Shown: piece after piece, positions 52,936-62,412 of the stretch
Layout of the letters: the number at the start of each line of letters is the position of its first letter
Numbering within the stretch: position 1 is the stretch's first letter
Source: Butyrivibrio sp.
Lineage (GTDB): Bacteria; Bacillota; Clostridia; Lachnospirales; Lachnospiraceae
Length of the DNA: 64,000 nucleotides
Assembly: GCF_017433805.1 (NCBI RefSeq)
Contig: NZ_JAFRGN010000036.1
Span: 124,001-188,000 of the forward strand
Direction of reading: 5' to 3'
Translations under genes and position numbers: made by a program
Notes under the pieces: model-generated
Databases searched by the model: none
What the model was told of the DNA's origin: nothing
The model's input: only the letters and a program-made list of their open reading frames with translations

Positions 52936-53568
52936 TTATCTTAATCTAGTACTCTCGAATTTCTCCATAGTACTGAGACAAGTTCTCAGATCATTAAATC
53001 TGTCATACACATCTCCCTCGTTAACAACAACGCCAAGAGACATAGCCATTATGTCAATCATATCATTCGTTATTGTCGGGCGGAGCTTGGACAATATATC
53101 ATTCTTATCAGCAGCAAGATCAGCATCCATGAACTCAATAACAAGAGGATCCATGTTGAGCTCCTGCGCTTCTTCGTCGACGCTTTTCTCCATGACTGCT
53201 GAAGGCTTGTATGGTTCCTTACGAAAGTTGTTGCGCTGCTGATCAAGGCTTGATGCAGGCGTGGATGCTTTGGAATCAGATGTCTTGCATTCAGAGGCTT
53301 GAGCTTTTGAAGCTACTGGCTCTGACGCTTCTGCTTTGGTATCAGTAACTTTCTCAAATCTGTATTTCTGCTTAACATCAGGATACTTATCCCTGTCTAC
53401 CTCAGACATGAACATATCCAGTGGTCTGACATATACCTTGTAATCACCATACAAAGCTTGGTAAACTACCATCTCTTCTCTTGTCTCAGAGTGAGTAGCT
53501 ATAGTAACTACCTGATACAGATTTCCCTTAAAATGTCTATAAAGTTCCTGTGGTCTTGGTCTATCCAA
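52936..53568 (-). CDS. DUF1653 domain protein with TTG start
   Basis: The likely start is TTG 53568 (MDRPRPQELYRHFKGN), 7 nt after GGGGAGG; the upstream ATG at 53589 would place that ribosome site inside the gene. 210 residues. DUF1653 (about 5-75: YRHFKGNLYQVVTIATHSET, EEMVVYQALYGDYKVYVRPLDMF), an Ala/Ser/Lys-rich linker (about 90-130), and a helical C-terminus. Function unknown. Confidence 0.8.
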   Translation of the reverse strand: MDRPRPQELYRHFKGNLYQVVTIATHSETREEMVVYQALYGDYKVYVRPLDMFMSEVDRDKYPDVKQKYRFEKVTDTKAEASEPVASKAQASECKTSDSKASTPASSLDQQRNNFRKEPYKPSAVMEKSVDEEAQELNMDPLVIEFMDADLAADKNDILSKLRPTITNDMIDIMAMSLGVVVNEGDVYDRFNDLRTCLSTMEKFESTRLR

Positions 53569-53680
53569 AACTAAACCTCCCCGGGCCATACGAAATGATT
53601 AAGAAAATAATCTTTGTCTAGTATAATCCCTTAGTAATATTATTTCAAATAATGTAACAAATTTCTCAACTCCAAAAGTA

Positions 53681-54691
53681 TCACGCTGTGCACTTAATGA
53701 TCACCATCTCAACACTGATCACATAGTCAAGCTTACCAGTCTTGACCGCCTCATCATTAGCGGCGCACAGTTCAAGTGCATCCTGAAGCTCCTGTCTGGT
53801 GTAACCTCTCGCCCACCCAATGTACTTATTAACAAGGAAAGGTGCAAGCTTAACAGCACTTGCTATAGAACCATTATCCTTATGATTCTCATTCATCTCC
53901 TTGACCTGAAGCATCAGATTAAACTGCCTTGTTATAAGAGCCAGTATCTTGGCTGGTGGCTCCTTGAGAGCAAGCAGATCATAGTACAGATCTATAGCTC
54001 TTTTCTGATTCTTTTCAACAATGGCATCTGTCATTGCAAAGATCCTATTGGTAAGCCAGTTAGCGCAAACTGCCTCGATATCCTCTTCTGTTATCTCGTT
54101 TCTATCAAGACAATAGCATATAAGCTTCTCAAGCTCGGTGCTGATATTGGACATGTCAGTACCGACTCTGTCGATCATAAATGAAAGAGCTCTTGGAGAA
54201 ATAGTCTTGCCTTCACTCTTTACCTTGCTGGCAATCCAACTGGCCAGAGTTCTCTCGTCCTGTTCCTCACAGCATATTTCAAAGCCTGTCTTGGAAACAG
54301 TTTTGTAGATATCCTTACGCTTATCTACTTCCTTTTCTGCAAAAATAAAGAACGTGGTCTCTGAGGGACTTTTGAGATAATCTGCAAGTTCTGGACACCC
54401 GCTCTTAAAAAGACCACTATTCTCAATAAGAATAACTCTTTTATCAGATAAAAACGGCATTGTCTCGGCCATGTCGATGATCTCGCCTGGATTGACGGAG
54501 TCTCCCTCGTATCTGGAGAAATTCATCGATGTAACATCGCCGGCAAGAGCTTTCACAAGCTTATCCCTGTTCTGATTTCTCAAATATGCTTCTTCTCCAT
54601 ATACAAGATAGCACCTCTGAAAGTTGCCATTTTTAATATCTTCATTAAGTTGTCTTTGTTTTACTGGAAAATCTGTTGTTTTAGCTGCCAT
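53681..54691 (-). CDS. holA: DNA polymerase III delta subunit
   Basis: Start at ATG 54691, 7 nt after GGAG. 336 residues. Clamp-loader delta: CYLVYGEEAYLRNQNRDKLV near the N-terminus, EIIDMAETMPFLSDKRVILIENS, and the C-terminal domain with LALITRQFNLMLQVKEM. It opens the beta clamp for the replicative polymerase. Immediately follows comEC, the usual gene order in Firmicutes. Confidence 0.92.
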   Translation of the reverse strand: MAAKTTDFPVKQRQLNEDIKNGNFQRCYLVYGEEAYLRNQNRDKLVKALAGDVTSMNFSRYEGDSVNPGEIIDMAETMPFLSDKRVILIENSGLFKSGCPELADYLKSPSETTFFIFAEKEVDKRKDIYKTVSKTGFEICCEEQDERTLASWIASKVKSEGKTISPRALSFMIDRVGTDMSNISTELEKLICYCLDRNEITEEDIEAVCANWLTNRIFAMTDAIVEKNQKRAIDLYYDLLALKEPPAKILALITRQFNLMLQVKEMNENHKDNGSIASAVKLAPFLVNKYIGWARGYTRQELQDALELCAANDEAVKTGKLDYVISVEMVIIKCTA

Positions 54692-54715
54692 TTTCACGCT
54701 CCAACATATATGTTA

Positions 54716-56983
54716 TCACAGAGGCGCCAAAAATTCATCAACGTAAACCCTGTTATTATTCACAATTACTGTTATTGCTCCGGATTTATCCGTGCGATAG
54801 ATCCTGGCGCCAACAGCATCAAGCCTTTCTATAAGTTCCCTGTGAGGATGGCCATAGGAGTTGCCTTCTCCGCAGCTTATAAGCGCAATGCCAGGACGTA
54901 GCGCCTTAAGGAATTCTTCATCGCTTGTGTACCTTGAGCCATGATGTGCAACTTTTAGAAGATTTATATGAGAAAGCTTATCAGAATTAGCCCTCACATC
55001 CTTCATGATATGTGCCTGTCCCTCTTCTTCAACATCTCCAGTAAATAGAGCTGTGAAATTCTCATATTCCATAAAAAGAACTGTCGAATAGGCATTGGCC
55101 CCATCTGTAGTCATATCTTTAACCGGATTAAGACAGGTCAGCTTCATATCATTAAAAGCTAATCCCTGTCCACAGCTGATATAACTTACAGGAATATGAA
55201 GCTCTCTTGCTCTTTCTTCAAGCATTCTGTAGTTAGAGCCTCTGGATGAGCTTCCCACATCAGGAAGAATAAGATTCTTAATACTTATCCCTCCCTTTTC
55301 CATATCATCCATTATCTCAAAAATGCCGGATATATGGTCTTCGTCTTCATGCGTCACTATAGCTGCGTCAAGTTTTCCAACTCCTTCATGTTGAAGATAT
55401 GGAATGATAGTATATTTCCCCACCTGATTTTTGTCTGTACTGCCACCATCGATCAGAAGAGCTTCTGTCCTGGTTCTAATCAGTATCCCATCTCCCTGAC
55501 CTACATCAATTGCAGTAATCTTAAGATCTGGCACGGGATTGATAATCAGAAGAAAAAGAACTGACAGATAGGAAGCCGTAATTGTAGCCTTATATTTACT
55601 AAATTTCTGATTCATTGTAAGCACTGAAAACATGATAAGTGCTGCCACATATAAAACAATCTTCCATTTTGGGGCATTTCCCATATACCACTTTCCTCCT
55701 GGGAATGTCCCTACTACCTTGCATAGAAGGCTAAAGCTTCTGAGAATGACATGTATCATAACGCCCGGTATCAAACCTAAGCTTCCCAGAAAGCTTCCAA
55801 GAAGCATGCAGATTATTCCTAGCAGCATCAGAGGTGGCATAAGTGGCAAAATAAAAAGATTAAGTATAATAGAGTAAATAGGATATACATAGTAAAAGCT
55901 CATGTACACAGGTATTGTAACCAGTAGGATCGATATACTCACAAGAAGAGCTGATCCAATGTATTTATATGCCATAGTCTTAAAAACGCTCTCTTTATCA
56001 TCAGAAAACTTCATCTTCTCAGCCTCTGCATTAGGAATAAAACTCTTAATAGCTGGCATAACGAATCCGATAGCCACCACAGCACCAAAGGAAAATAAAA
56101 ATCCGCTGTTATATAAATATAAAGGCTGTTCTATAAGAAGCATTATCTCTACAAGGCTAAGGGCTGATAAAAGGTCATAGGTTCTTCCAAGCACAGGCGC
56201 CATGAGCCTTACTCCAAACATAACAATTGCTCTTACCGATGAGGCGCTCATTCCACACATCTGCCCATAGGCAAACATGAATGCTATAGGTAATATAGTC
56301 GCCGGTATCAGTGGAATACGAAGCCTTCTAAGGAGCTTATATAAGCCCATACCAAGAATGGAAATATGAAGACCACTAACTGCCATGATATGAATGATTC
56401 CAGCATCCTTATAAAGGCTCTTGGTTTCTTCATCCATAAACGCCTTATCCCCCAGAATGATAGCTTTCATTATGGAAGCATCTTCTGACGATAGGCTCTT
56501 ATCCAGCACAGATTCCAGCTGATATTTTATCTGATACAAGCCCTCTTTGATCGTATCTTTTTTACCGGTAACTGCCAGTATCTTTGCGTTTTTTATTCTA
56601 TATGCAATTTTCAAAGTTGAATAATAAAGGCGTGAGTCAAATTCGCCCGGATTTCTCCCAGGCTCAAAGGATTTTTGCGTTCCTGCCACTTTGACATACT
56701 GTCCAATAGCAGGCTCTTTATAATCCTCTTTAGACATATAACATTGAATATACTTATTATTTCCTAAGTCATTGATTCCTATGGGAATAATATAGATTAC
56801 CGGAGATACTTCACCCAAATAGTCGACTCGAAACTCTTTTCTGTCTACAATGCCAACTATTTGAAGTGAACGCCCATCTCCTGTATTAGAAACATCTACA
56901 AGATTTTCAGATCCAGATAATTCAAGATATAAATAGACTAACGCCGTTATTAAAAGTGCTGCCAAGCATAACGGTCGTTTCAT
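54716..56983 (-). CDS. comEC: ComEC/Rec2-type DNA uptake channel
   Basis: 755 residues. Short N-terminal DUF4131 part, a competence domain with about eight transmembrane helices (about 210-480; MAVSGLHISILGMGLYKLLRR motif), then a metallo-beta-lactamase domain (about 490-755) with THEDEDHISG (HxDxDH) and VAHHGSRYTSDEEFL. It conducts single-stranded DNA inward. comEA lies four genes upstream, so the DNA-uptake core is intact in this region; comEB/comF were not seen. Confidence 0.93.
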   Translation of the reverse strand: MKRPLCLAALLITALVYLYLELSGSENLVDVSNTGDGRSLQIVGIVDRKEFRVDYLGEVSPVIYIIPIGINDLGNNKYIQCYMSKEDYKEPAIGQYVKVAGTQKSFEPGRNPGEFDSRLYYSTLKIAYRIKNAKILAVTGKKDTIKEGLYQIKYQLESVLDKSLSSEDASIMKAIILGDKAFMDEETKSLYKDAGIIHIMAVSGLHISILGMGLYKLLRRLRIPLIPATILPIAFMFAYGQMCGMSASSVRAIVMFGVRLMAPVLGRTYDLLSALSLVEIMLLIEQPLYLYNSGFLFSFGAVVAIGFVMPAIKSFIPNAEAEKMKFSDDKESVFKTMAYKYIGSALLVSISILLVTIPVYMSFYYVYPIYSIILNLFILPLMPPLMLLGIICMLLGSFLGSLGLIPGVMIHVILRSFSLLCKVVGTFPGGKWYMGNAPKWKIVLYVAALIMFSVLTMNQKFSKYKATITASYLSVLFLLIINPVPDLKITAIDVGQGDGILIRTRTEALLIDGGSTDKNQVGKYTIIPYLQHEGVGKLDAAIVTHEDEDHISGIFEIMDDMEKGGISIKNLILPDVGSSSRGSNYRMLEERARELHIPVSYISCGQGLAFNDMKLTCLNPVKDMTTDGANAYSTVLFMEYENFTALFTGDVEEEGQAHIMKDVRANSDKLSHINLLKVAHHGSRYTSDEEFLKALRPGIALISCGEGNSYGHPHRELIERLDAVGARIYRTDKSGAITVIVNNNRVYVDEFLAPL

Positions 56984-56999
56984 AATGTAATTCCTTTTG

Positions 57000-57947
57000 T
57001 TATTCTACCAGATCAAGATTCCTTTCATATGATCCGCTTATAAGATAATCCATAAATGTAAAGGCAGACTCTCCGTTAACAGAGAATACTACTTTGTTGA
57101 TATTTGGAAGTTCCGTAACAGTATTTACTATTGAATAAATAACAGCTTCTGCAGAAGCTGAACCAGTCTGAGATAAAAACGCAGAGTCAAAGTCTATATA
57201 GCAGACACCATCCTTGGAATTTATACTTCTGACCTTGGTTTCCTTGGATACCGTTGGAAAGGCAATATCTGTGTTAGGCCCGTTGATAACCTGCTCAACT
57301 GCAAGCTTTTCCATTGAAATATTACTGTTATATACAACAGATCTGTATACGGGAATCAGCTTCTTGCCATCTTCACTGGCAAAATACAGCTTAAGCTCAA
57401 CCTTCTCATAGGTATTAATCTCGTTACCAGCATTATAGATGAAGGTATCTGCAGACATATTACCAATAACATTTCCGTAATGGTCAGTAATTGGTGTTCC
57501 CTCGATCTGGAAGGATACATAATCAATATTCTCTAGCTGAGTAAAAGTTCTGACTATGGCTGCTCTGTCCAAAATTTCTATTGTTCTACCAAGGTTAGTG
57601 TAATTAGGGCTGAAATTCATGGTCAGAAGCTTATCATTAAGTGAATAGCCAATCAAATGAATATCACCTGATATCGGTGCCTCGTACTGAAGTCTGTCAG
57701 GCATCTGTCCCAATACATCAATGAGCTCTTTGATAGCTGCGTCAGTATCTGTTATAGGCGCAATAAGCTCATAGTCCTGAGATATGATTCCGGTCTCACT
57801 GCTATTTACGTAGTAAACCTTGATCTGCTGCTCAGGAGAAGCTTCCTCTTTGCCACAACCAGCCAGAAGTGGCATAAGCATTACTGTAGCCAGAAAGACG
57901 CCCAGATTCCGTATGCAATTTGAATGTCTGTTAACTGTTTTCATCAT
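57000..57947 (-). CDS. GerMN-domain lipoprotein
   Basis: 315 residues. A lipoprotein signal with cysteine at LLAGCG (near residue 31), followed by two GerMN repeats (about 50-165 and 180-305; each ends in a VxFxxxG-like strand). GerMN proteins occur in germination and cell-surface contexts. The start ATG overlaps the sensor-kinase stop (ATGA), so it is translated with the two-component system and may be an output or accessory protein of it. Confidence 0.87.
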   Translation of the reverse strand: MMKTVNRHSNCIRNLGVFLATVMLMPLLAGCGKEEASPEQQIKVYYVNSSETGIISQDYELIAPITDTDAAIKELIDVLGQMPDRLQYEAPISGDIHLIGYSLNDKLLTMNFSPNYTNLGRTIEILDRAAIVRTFTQLENIDYVSFQIEGTPITDHYGNVIGNMSADTFIYNAGNEINTYEKVELKLYFASEDGKKLIPVYRSVVYNSNISMEKLAVEQVINGPNTDIAFPTVSKETKVRSINSKDGVCYIDFDSAFLSQTGSASAEAVIYSIVNTVTELPNINKVVFSVNGESAFTFMDYLISGSYERNLDLVE

Positions 57948-59458
57948 TTTGTTCCTACACTTGAAAGAGGTATCTTAACTGTGAAGGTTGTGCCCTCTCC
58001 CACAGTACTCTTAACATCTATTGAGCCTCTGTGCATGATTACTACGTTTCTCGCTATAGATAGACCAAGACCTGTTCCACCGATTTCTCTGGAACGTGAC
58101 TTATCTACGCGGTAAAATCTCTCGTAAATATGATCCAGTGAAGCTTCCGGAATGCCCATTCCAGAATCTGCCACAGATGCATAGAAATACTGATGGTCGG
58201 CATCAAGTGTTACTCTTACCCAGCCATTATCCTTGTTGTATTTAATAGCATTCTCAACCAGGTTCATGATGAGAAGCGAGATCTTAACTTCATCAATTTC
58301 AGCTGTTATTGCTCTCTTACTCTCAAGGGTCAGCTCTATATTATGCTTTCTGGCTATAGGCCTCATCCTCTTAAGCACGCTTTCTGTGAGTGCAACCACA
58401 TCAACCTCGGTAATAGAAAGACCTGCAGAAGTCTTGTCCATCTTAACCAGAGCAAGAAGGTCATTGATGATCTTATCTTCTCTGTCTATCTCATTACCAA
58501 TATCTGTCATGAACTCTCTGTACACTTCATTAGGAACATCTTCCTGTGCCAGAAGAGAATCAGCTAATATCTTGATGGAAGTAATAGGAGTCTTAAGCTC
58601 ATGAGAGACATTGGATACAAATTCCTGTCTGGAGTCGTCCAAAACCTTCATTCGCCTGAGGAGAGCATTGAAAGCCTTGATGATCTGCTCTGTCTCCATA
58701 TAGTTGGGGCCAACAATAGGCTTATCTGTATAACCTTCCTTGATGTCATTGATAGCAGCTGTAATTCTATCAAACGGCTTAAGAAGCGCATATGCAACAA
58801 GTGCTGCAAATACCAGAATCACCATGGCAATCAATATCTCAATTGTAGTAGCACGCCTATCAAGGATCTCCATTGTGGTAGCAATAGTGTCAGTAGATAC
58901 ACTAGTCAAAAGAACTCCTCTAACCACCTCGTTCTTATCGTCGCTGTCATATACATCCTGCTCTTCTATAAGCTGTGTCTCTACAATAGGTGTCAAAAGC
59001 TCAATATATCCATTGGCCTGATCGTACCTTGACATAGTTCCCTTTGTTCCTGTCTTCAGGCAGTTTACAACTTCCTCAGAAATAATTGTCTTGCCCTGAC
59101 TGATACTATAAGTATCTTTGACAACCTTGAGATCATCATTGATAACCATTACTCGTCCATCATAGAGATTGGCAAGCATATCCAGCTCAGCATTGATAAC
59201 ATCTGATGACTGGTTCTGTAAATAGTTGTAAGTAATAAGGTGATTGGCCAGAATCTTGAGCTGCGTCTGCACCTCTGTAGACTTGACACTGACGGCACGG
59301 TTCTCATAGCTATCAAGAATCATCATATGCACAGAAAGGCATGATAATAATCCTGTAATAGCTACGACAAAAAAGAAACGTACTCTTAGACTTTTTAGAA
59401 GGTCTCTGATTTTTAATTGTTTAAAAGATTCAATAATTCCATCTACAAACTTTTTCAT
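57944..59458 (-). CDS. Membrane sensor histidine kinase (PhoR/WalK type)
   Basis: 504 residues. Helix 1 (about 25-45), an extracellular sensor (about 48-195), helix 2 (about 202-222), HAMP-like segment, HisKA with FVSNVSHELKTPITSIKILADSLL (phospho-His near residue 288), and a complete HATPase domain: NLVENAIKYN (N box), DSGMGIPEASLDHIYERFYRVD (G1/F) and GGTGLGLSIARN (G2). It phosphorylates the response regulator 13 bp upstream in the operon. Signal unknown. Confidence 0.92.
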   Translation of the reverse strand: MKKFVDGIIESFKQLKIRDLLKSLRVRFFFVVAITGLLSCLSVHMMILDSYENRAVSVKSTEVQTQLKILANHLITYNYLQNQSSDVINAELDMLANLYDGRVMVINDDLKVVKDTYSISQGKTIISEEVVNCLKTGTKGTMSRYDQANGYIELLTPIVETQLIEEQDVYDSDDKNEVVRGVLLTSVSTDTIATTMEILDRRATTIEILIAMVILVFAALVAYALLKPFDRITAAINDIKEGYTDKPIVGPNYMETEQIIKAFNALLRRMKVLDDSRQEFVSNVSHELKTPITSIKILADSLLAQEDVPNEVYREFMTDIGNEIDREDKIINDLLALVKMDKTSAGLSITEVDVVALTESVLKRMRPIARKHNIELTLESKRAITAEIDEVKISLLIMNLVENAIKYNKDNGWVRVTLDADHQYFYASVADSGMGIPEASLDHIYERFYRVDKSRSREIGGTGLGLSIARNVVIMHRGSIDVKSTVGEGTTFTVKIPLSSVGTK

Positions 59459-59471
59459 ATTAGAATGCTAC

Positions 59472-60152
59472 TTACGCCTGGAAATAGTAGCCACTGCCCC
59501 ATTTTGTTCTGACATATCTGGGTTCACTAGGATTGGACTCAAGCTTTTCTCTAAGTCTTCTGATATGAACGTCAACAGTTCTGACATCCCCAGGATACTC
59601 AGTTCCCCATATTGTAGTGAGCAGTTCTTCTCTTGAATAAACCTTGCCAGGGTTAGAAGCAAGGAGCTCCAAGAGCTCATATTCACGGCTGGTAACATTT
59701 ATTTCCTTATTACCAACGAATACTCTTCTATACTCCTCATTAAGCTTGAGGTCGCCATAGGCGATAACATCTTTACTATCAGAATTCTTGGATGCTCTAC
59801 GCATAATTGCCTTGATTCTGGCCTTAACTTCAAGAATATTAAATGGCTTGGTGATATAGTCATCAGCACCATACTCAAGACCAAGGATTTTGTCCATATC
59901 ATCGCCCTTAGCTGTGAGCATAATGATAGGAACATTTGAAAACTCTCTGATCTGCTGACATACTTCAAAACCTGTAAGTATAGGCAGCATTACATCTAAA
60001 AGAATAATATCGTATTCATTGGCTTTTGCCTTATCAAGAGCTTCCTGTCCATCATAAGCACAGTCAACAACTATGTCATCCTGTTCAAGGCTATACTTAA
60101 TGCCCTTGACTATCACTTTTTCATCATCAACAACAAGTGCTTTTTTACTCAT
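59472..60152 (-). CDS. OmpR/PhoB-family response regulator
   Basis: Start at ATG 60152 (MSKKALVVDDE), 5 nt after GGTGG. 226 residues: receiver domain (DD near 9-10, phospho-acceptor Asp in IILLDVMLPI near residue 53, Lys in YITKPFN near 104) and a winged-helix DNA-binding domain (about 130-226, VNVTSREYELLELLASNPGKVYSRE, VRTVDVHIRRLREKL). Forms a two-component system with the kinase that follows it. Confidence 0.93.
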   Translation of the reverse strand: MSKKALVVDDEKVIVKGIKYSLEQDDIVVDCAYDGQEALDKAKANEYDIILLDVMLPILTGFEVCQQIREFSNVPIIMLTAKGDDMDKILGLEYGADDYITKPFNILEVKARIKAIMRRASKNSDSKDVIAYGDLKLNEEYRRVFVGNKEINVTSREYELLELLASNPGKVYSREELLTTIWGTEYPGDVRTVDVHIRRLREKLESNPSEPRYVRTKWGSGYYFQA

Positions 60153-60166
60153 ACAAACCACCATTT

Positions 60167-60823
60167 CTACACAGTTATCTGATCTTTTATCTTGGAAAAG
60201 AGCTTATTCTTGATCCCTGAAACCTTCATAATATCCTCGATACAGGAAAAATTACCAGTCTCAGTGCGATAACTAACTATCTTGCCAGCTACCGCGTCTC
60301 CAATCCCAGGAAGCACCTTAAGCTCTTCTATTGAAGCTGTGTTGATATTAATAAGTCCATTGTTACTGTCCGCTGATCCAGTCCCTTGTCCTGAAGTATC
60401 ACCAATGTCAAAGCTCTCGGCCTTGGCACTCTTATCAGAAGCTTTCTCTGCTTCTGCCACTTCAGCTACTGTCGGAATCCTGAGCCGTTGTCCATCCTGA
60501 ATCAGCGCCGCAAGATTGACATAAGCTTTGTCAGCATCCTCAGTAAAGCCACCTGCAGCATCAACTGCATCCACGATCCTGAGATCATTATCAAGATAAT
60601 AAACTCCAGGATTAACCACTGCGCCGCATACAAACACTGCGCAGGTCACCTTCTCTATAGCTTCTGCAGTCTCTGTCTCTTTCGGAGTTTCCTCCGCTGT
60701 GTCTGTTTCCAGAACCAGCTCCTGCTCTACATCCTGAGAAGATAATACCATCACCTGTGAATCTGCCCTCTGACAGCCCACAAGTAACATCATTGTAACT
60801 AGTAATACTATAATATTTCGCAT
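60167..60823 (-). CDS. comEA: ComEA-like DNA-binding protein with a lipobox
   Basis: Start at ATG 60823, 4 nt after GGGAGG. 218 residues. An SLBB domain (about 55-125, CAVFVCGAVVNPGVYYL, VDAVDAAGGFTEDAD), an Ala/Ser/Glu-rich linker, and a C-terminal helix-hairpin-helix pair (ININTASIEELKVLPGIGDAVAGKIVSYR). The N-terminus has a lipobox (LLVGC, cysteine at residue 17), while typical ComEA uses a transmembrane anchor. It binds incoming DNA at the cell surface for ComEC. Confidence 0.88.
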   Translation of the reverse strand: MRNIIVLLVTMMLLVGCQRADSQVMVLSSQDVEQELVLETDTAEETPKETETAEAIEKVTCAVFVCGAVVNPGVYYLDNDLRIVDAVDAAGGFTEDADKAYVNLAALIQDGQRLRIPTVAEVAEAEKASDKSAKAESFDIGDTSGQGTGSADSNNGLININTASIEELKVLPGIGDAVAGKIVSYRTETGNFSCIEDIMKVSGIKNKLFSKIKDQITV

Positions 60824-60912
60824 GTTTCCTCCCTTAGAGAGGACCCCGCCATGCATTTTAATTTTATAAAAGTTAACTTGATAACGCAATACCATTTATG
60901 GCATGCACATCA

Positions 60913-62412
60913 TCAATCACTTTCCTCTGTAAGTCCAGCTGTAATAGCCTCATCGTCAGGATCAGGAATAAATTCCTCAGTGTAAGCTTCTCCTGTAATC
61001 TGAGTCATAATGCTCTCAGATACCGCTCTAAGAGTAGCGTTACAATCCTCTCCATTCCAGATCTTGGTAAATGCAATCTCAAGCTCCATCCAAAGATTAC
61101 TTGTCTCAATAGTCTTAGGCATAGGAACTGAATCGTTATATACATCAACAAAAGTATTAATATTGCTGTCATTATATTTAACGCCATAATGAGCAGCCAC
61201 TTTGCCACTATTGACGTAAATATCTCCTGAGTTATCGTTGCAAAGATATCTTGCTACGGCATTAGCCTCTGTAATGTGCTCAGTATATCCATTAACTACA
61301 AGGCAGTTTGTAACTGACATAGTTCTGGTACCAAAATCAGCTGTAAGCCCTGGCATATCAGCAACAGCAAATTCGTAAGGACATTCGCCTGCATCCTGAG
61401 CCTCTTTGATCTTGCCAAGAATATCTGTTGTCGCTACGGTAAATACAATCTTACCATCTATGAAATCGCTGACGATCTTGTCGTAGTCGATGTCATCTGC
61501 ATCAATAGCAAAGAACTGGTTAAGCTGCTGATAAATCTTCATACAGCTGATTGTGTCTGTATTGTAAATATCAATAAGACTAACATCGTCACCAGCCTTA
61601 CCACCAACATTCATATAATTACCTACAAAGAAGTAATTATAGAAAATATCAGTAACATCCCATTTAAATACGGCCTCAACCTGCTCTGGAGCATTGTAGC
61701 TCTCAGCAAACTTGAGGATATCAGATATTGTAAGAGGAAGGTTATGTGCAATCTCCTCCTCAATCATGACCTGAGTAATCTCTGTAGGTACATCCGATGT
61801 AGCCTCGCTTGAATCAGCCTCAGACGCCTCATCAGAAGAAGCATCTATCTCAGCCTGAGCAGCTTCACCCTCAGCAGCATCTATTTCTGACTGCATGTTG
61901 GCAACGGCCATCTCTTCCATGTAGGTCTTGTTATACACAAGACTACTGGTCTCAAAATACATAGGATAGGCTATATATCTGCCATTATATGAAACAGAAC
62001 TGATTGCAGCATCAGGGAACATCTCAGGTGAAAGATAATCCTCACCATCAGTAATCTCCATGGCAAGTCCAGCCAGATAAGCCTTTTCCAATGAATCATT
62101 AGTTATAATAAATAGATCCGGGTAGTTATCATTTGTAAGAGAAGCCTTATTGATTGCTTCCAGATACTCAAGACCAGACACAAGCACAGGCTCAACTCTG
62201 ACATTCTGATTGTTCTCAGAATAAGCAACAGCCTTGCTCTGAAGATAACTGGTAAGGGAATCATCCGTGTACCACAATCTCACTGTTGTTCTGCTCTTGG
62301 GAAATAAAGAACGATTTTCAAAAATGCTCTGTCCCGAGCGGGCGTACACAATTGTGCCCGCAAGGGTACATGCAATAAGTATAATAGAAAAAATTCTTAC
62401 TTTTAATTTCAT
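60913..62412 (-). CDS. Extracellular solute-binding protein (family 1-like), orphan
   Basis: Start at ATG 62412, 5 nt after CTGGAG; overlaps the argD stop by 4 bp. 499 residues. An N-terminal hydrophobic export segment (about 7-24) with a marginal lipobox LIAC. The sugar-type binding fold is seen in TVRLWYTDDSLTSYLQSKAV, YPDLFIITNDSLEKAYLAGL and IVFTVATTDILGKI. An acidic low-complexity insertion (AEGEAAQAEIDASSDEASEA and beyond, about 183-215) is unusual for the fold. No permease genes are adjacent. Ligand unknown. Confidence 0.75.
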   Translation of the reverse strand: MKLKVRIFSIILIACTLAGTIVYARSGQSIFENRSLFPKSRTTVRLWYTDDSLTSYLQSKAVAYSENNQNVRVEPVLVSGLEYLEAINKASLTNDNYPDLFIITNDSLEKAYLAGLAMEITDGEDYLSPEMFPDAAISSVSYNGRYIAYPMYFETSSLVYNKTYMEEMAVANMQSEIDAAEGEAAQAEIDASSDEASEADSSEATSDVPTEITQVMIEEEIAHNLPLTISDILKFAESYNAPEQVEAVFKWDVTDIFYNYFFVGNYMNVGGKAGDDVSLIDIYNTDTISCMKIYQQLNQFFAIDADDIDYDKIVSDFIDGKIVFTVATTDILGKIKEAQDAGECPYEFAVADMPGLTADFGTRTMSVTNCLVVNGYTEHITEANAVARYLCNDNSGDIYVNSGKVAAHYGVKYNDSNINTFVDVYNDSVPMPKTIETSNLWMELEIAFTKIWNGEDCNATLRAVSESIMTQITGEAYTEEFIPDPDDEAITAGLTEESD

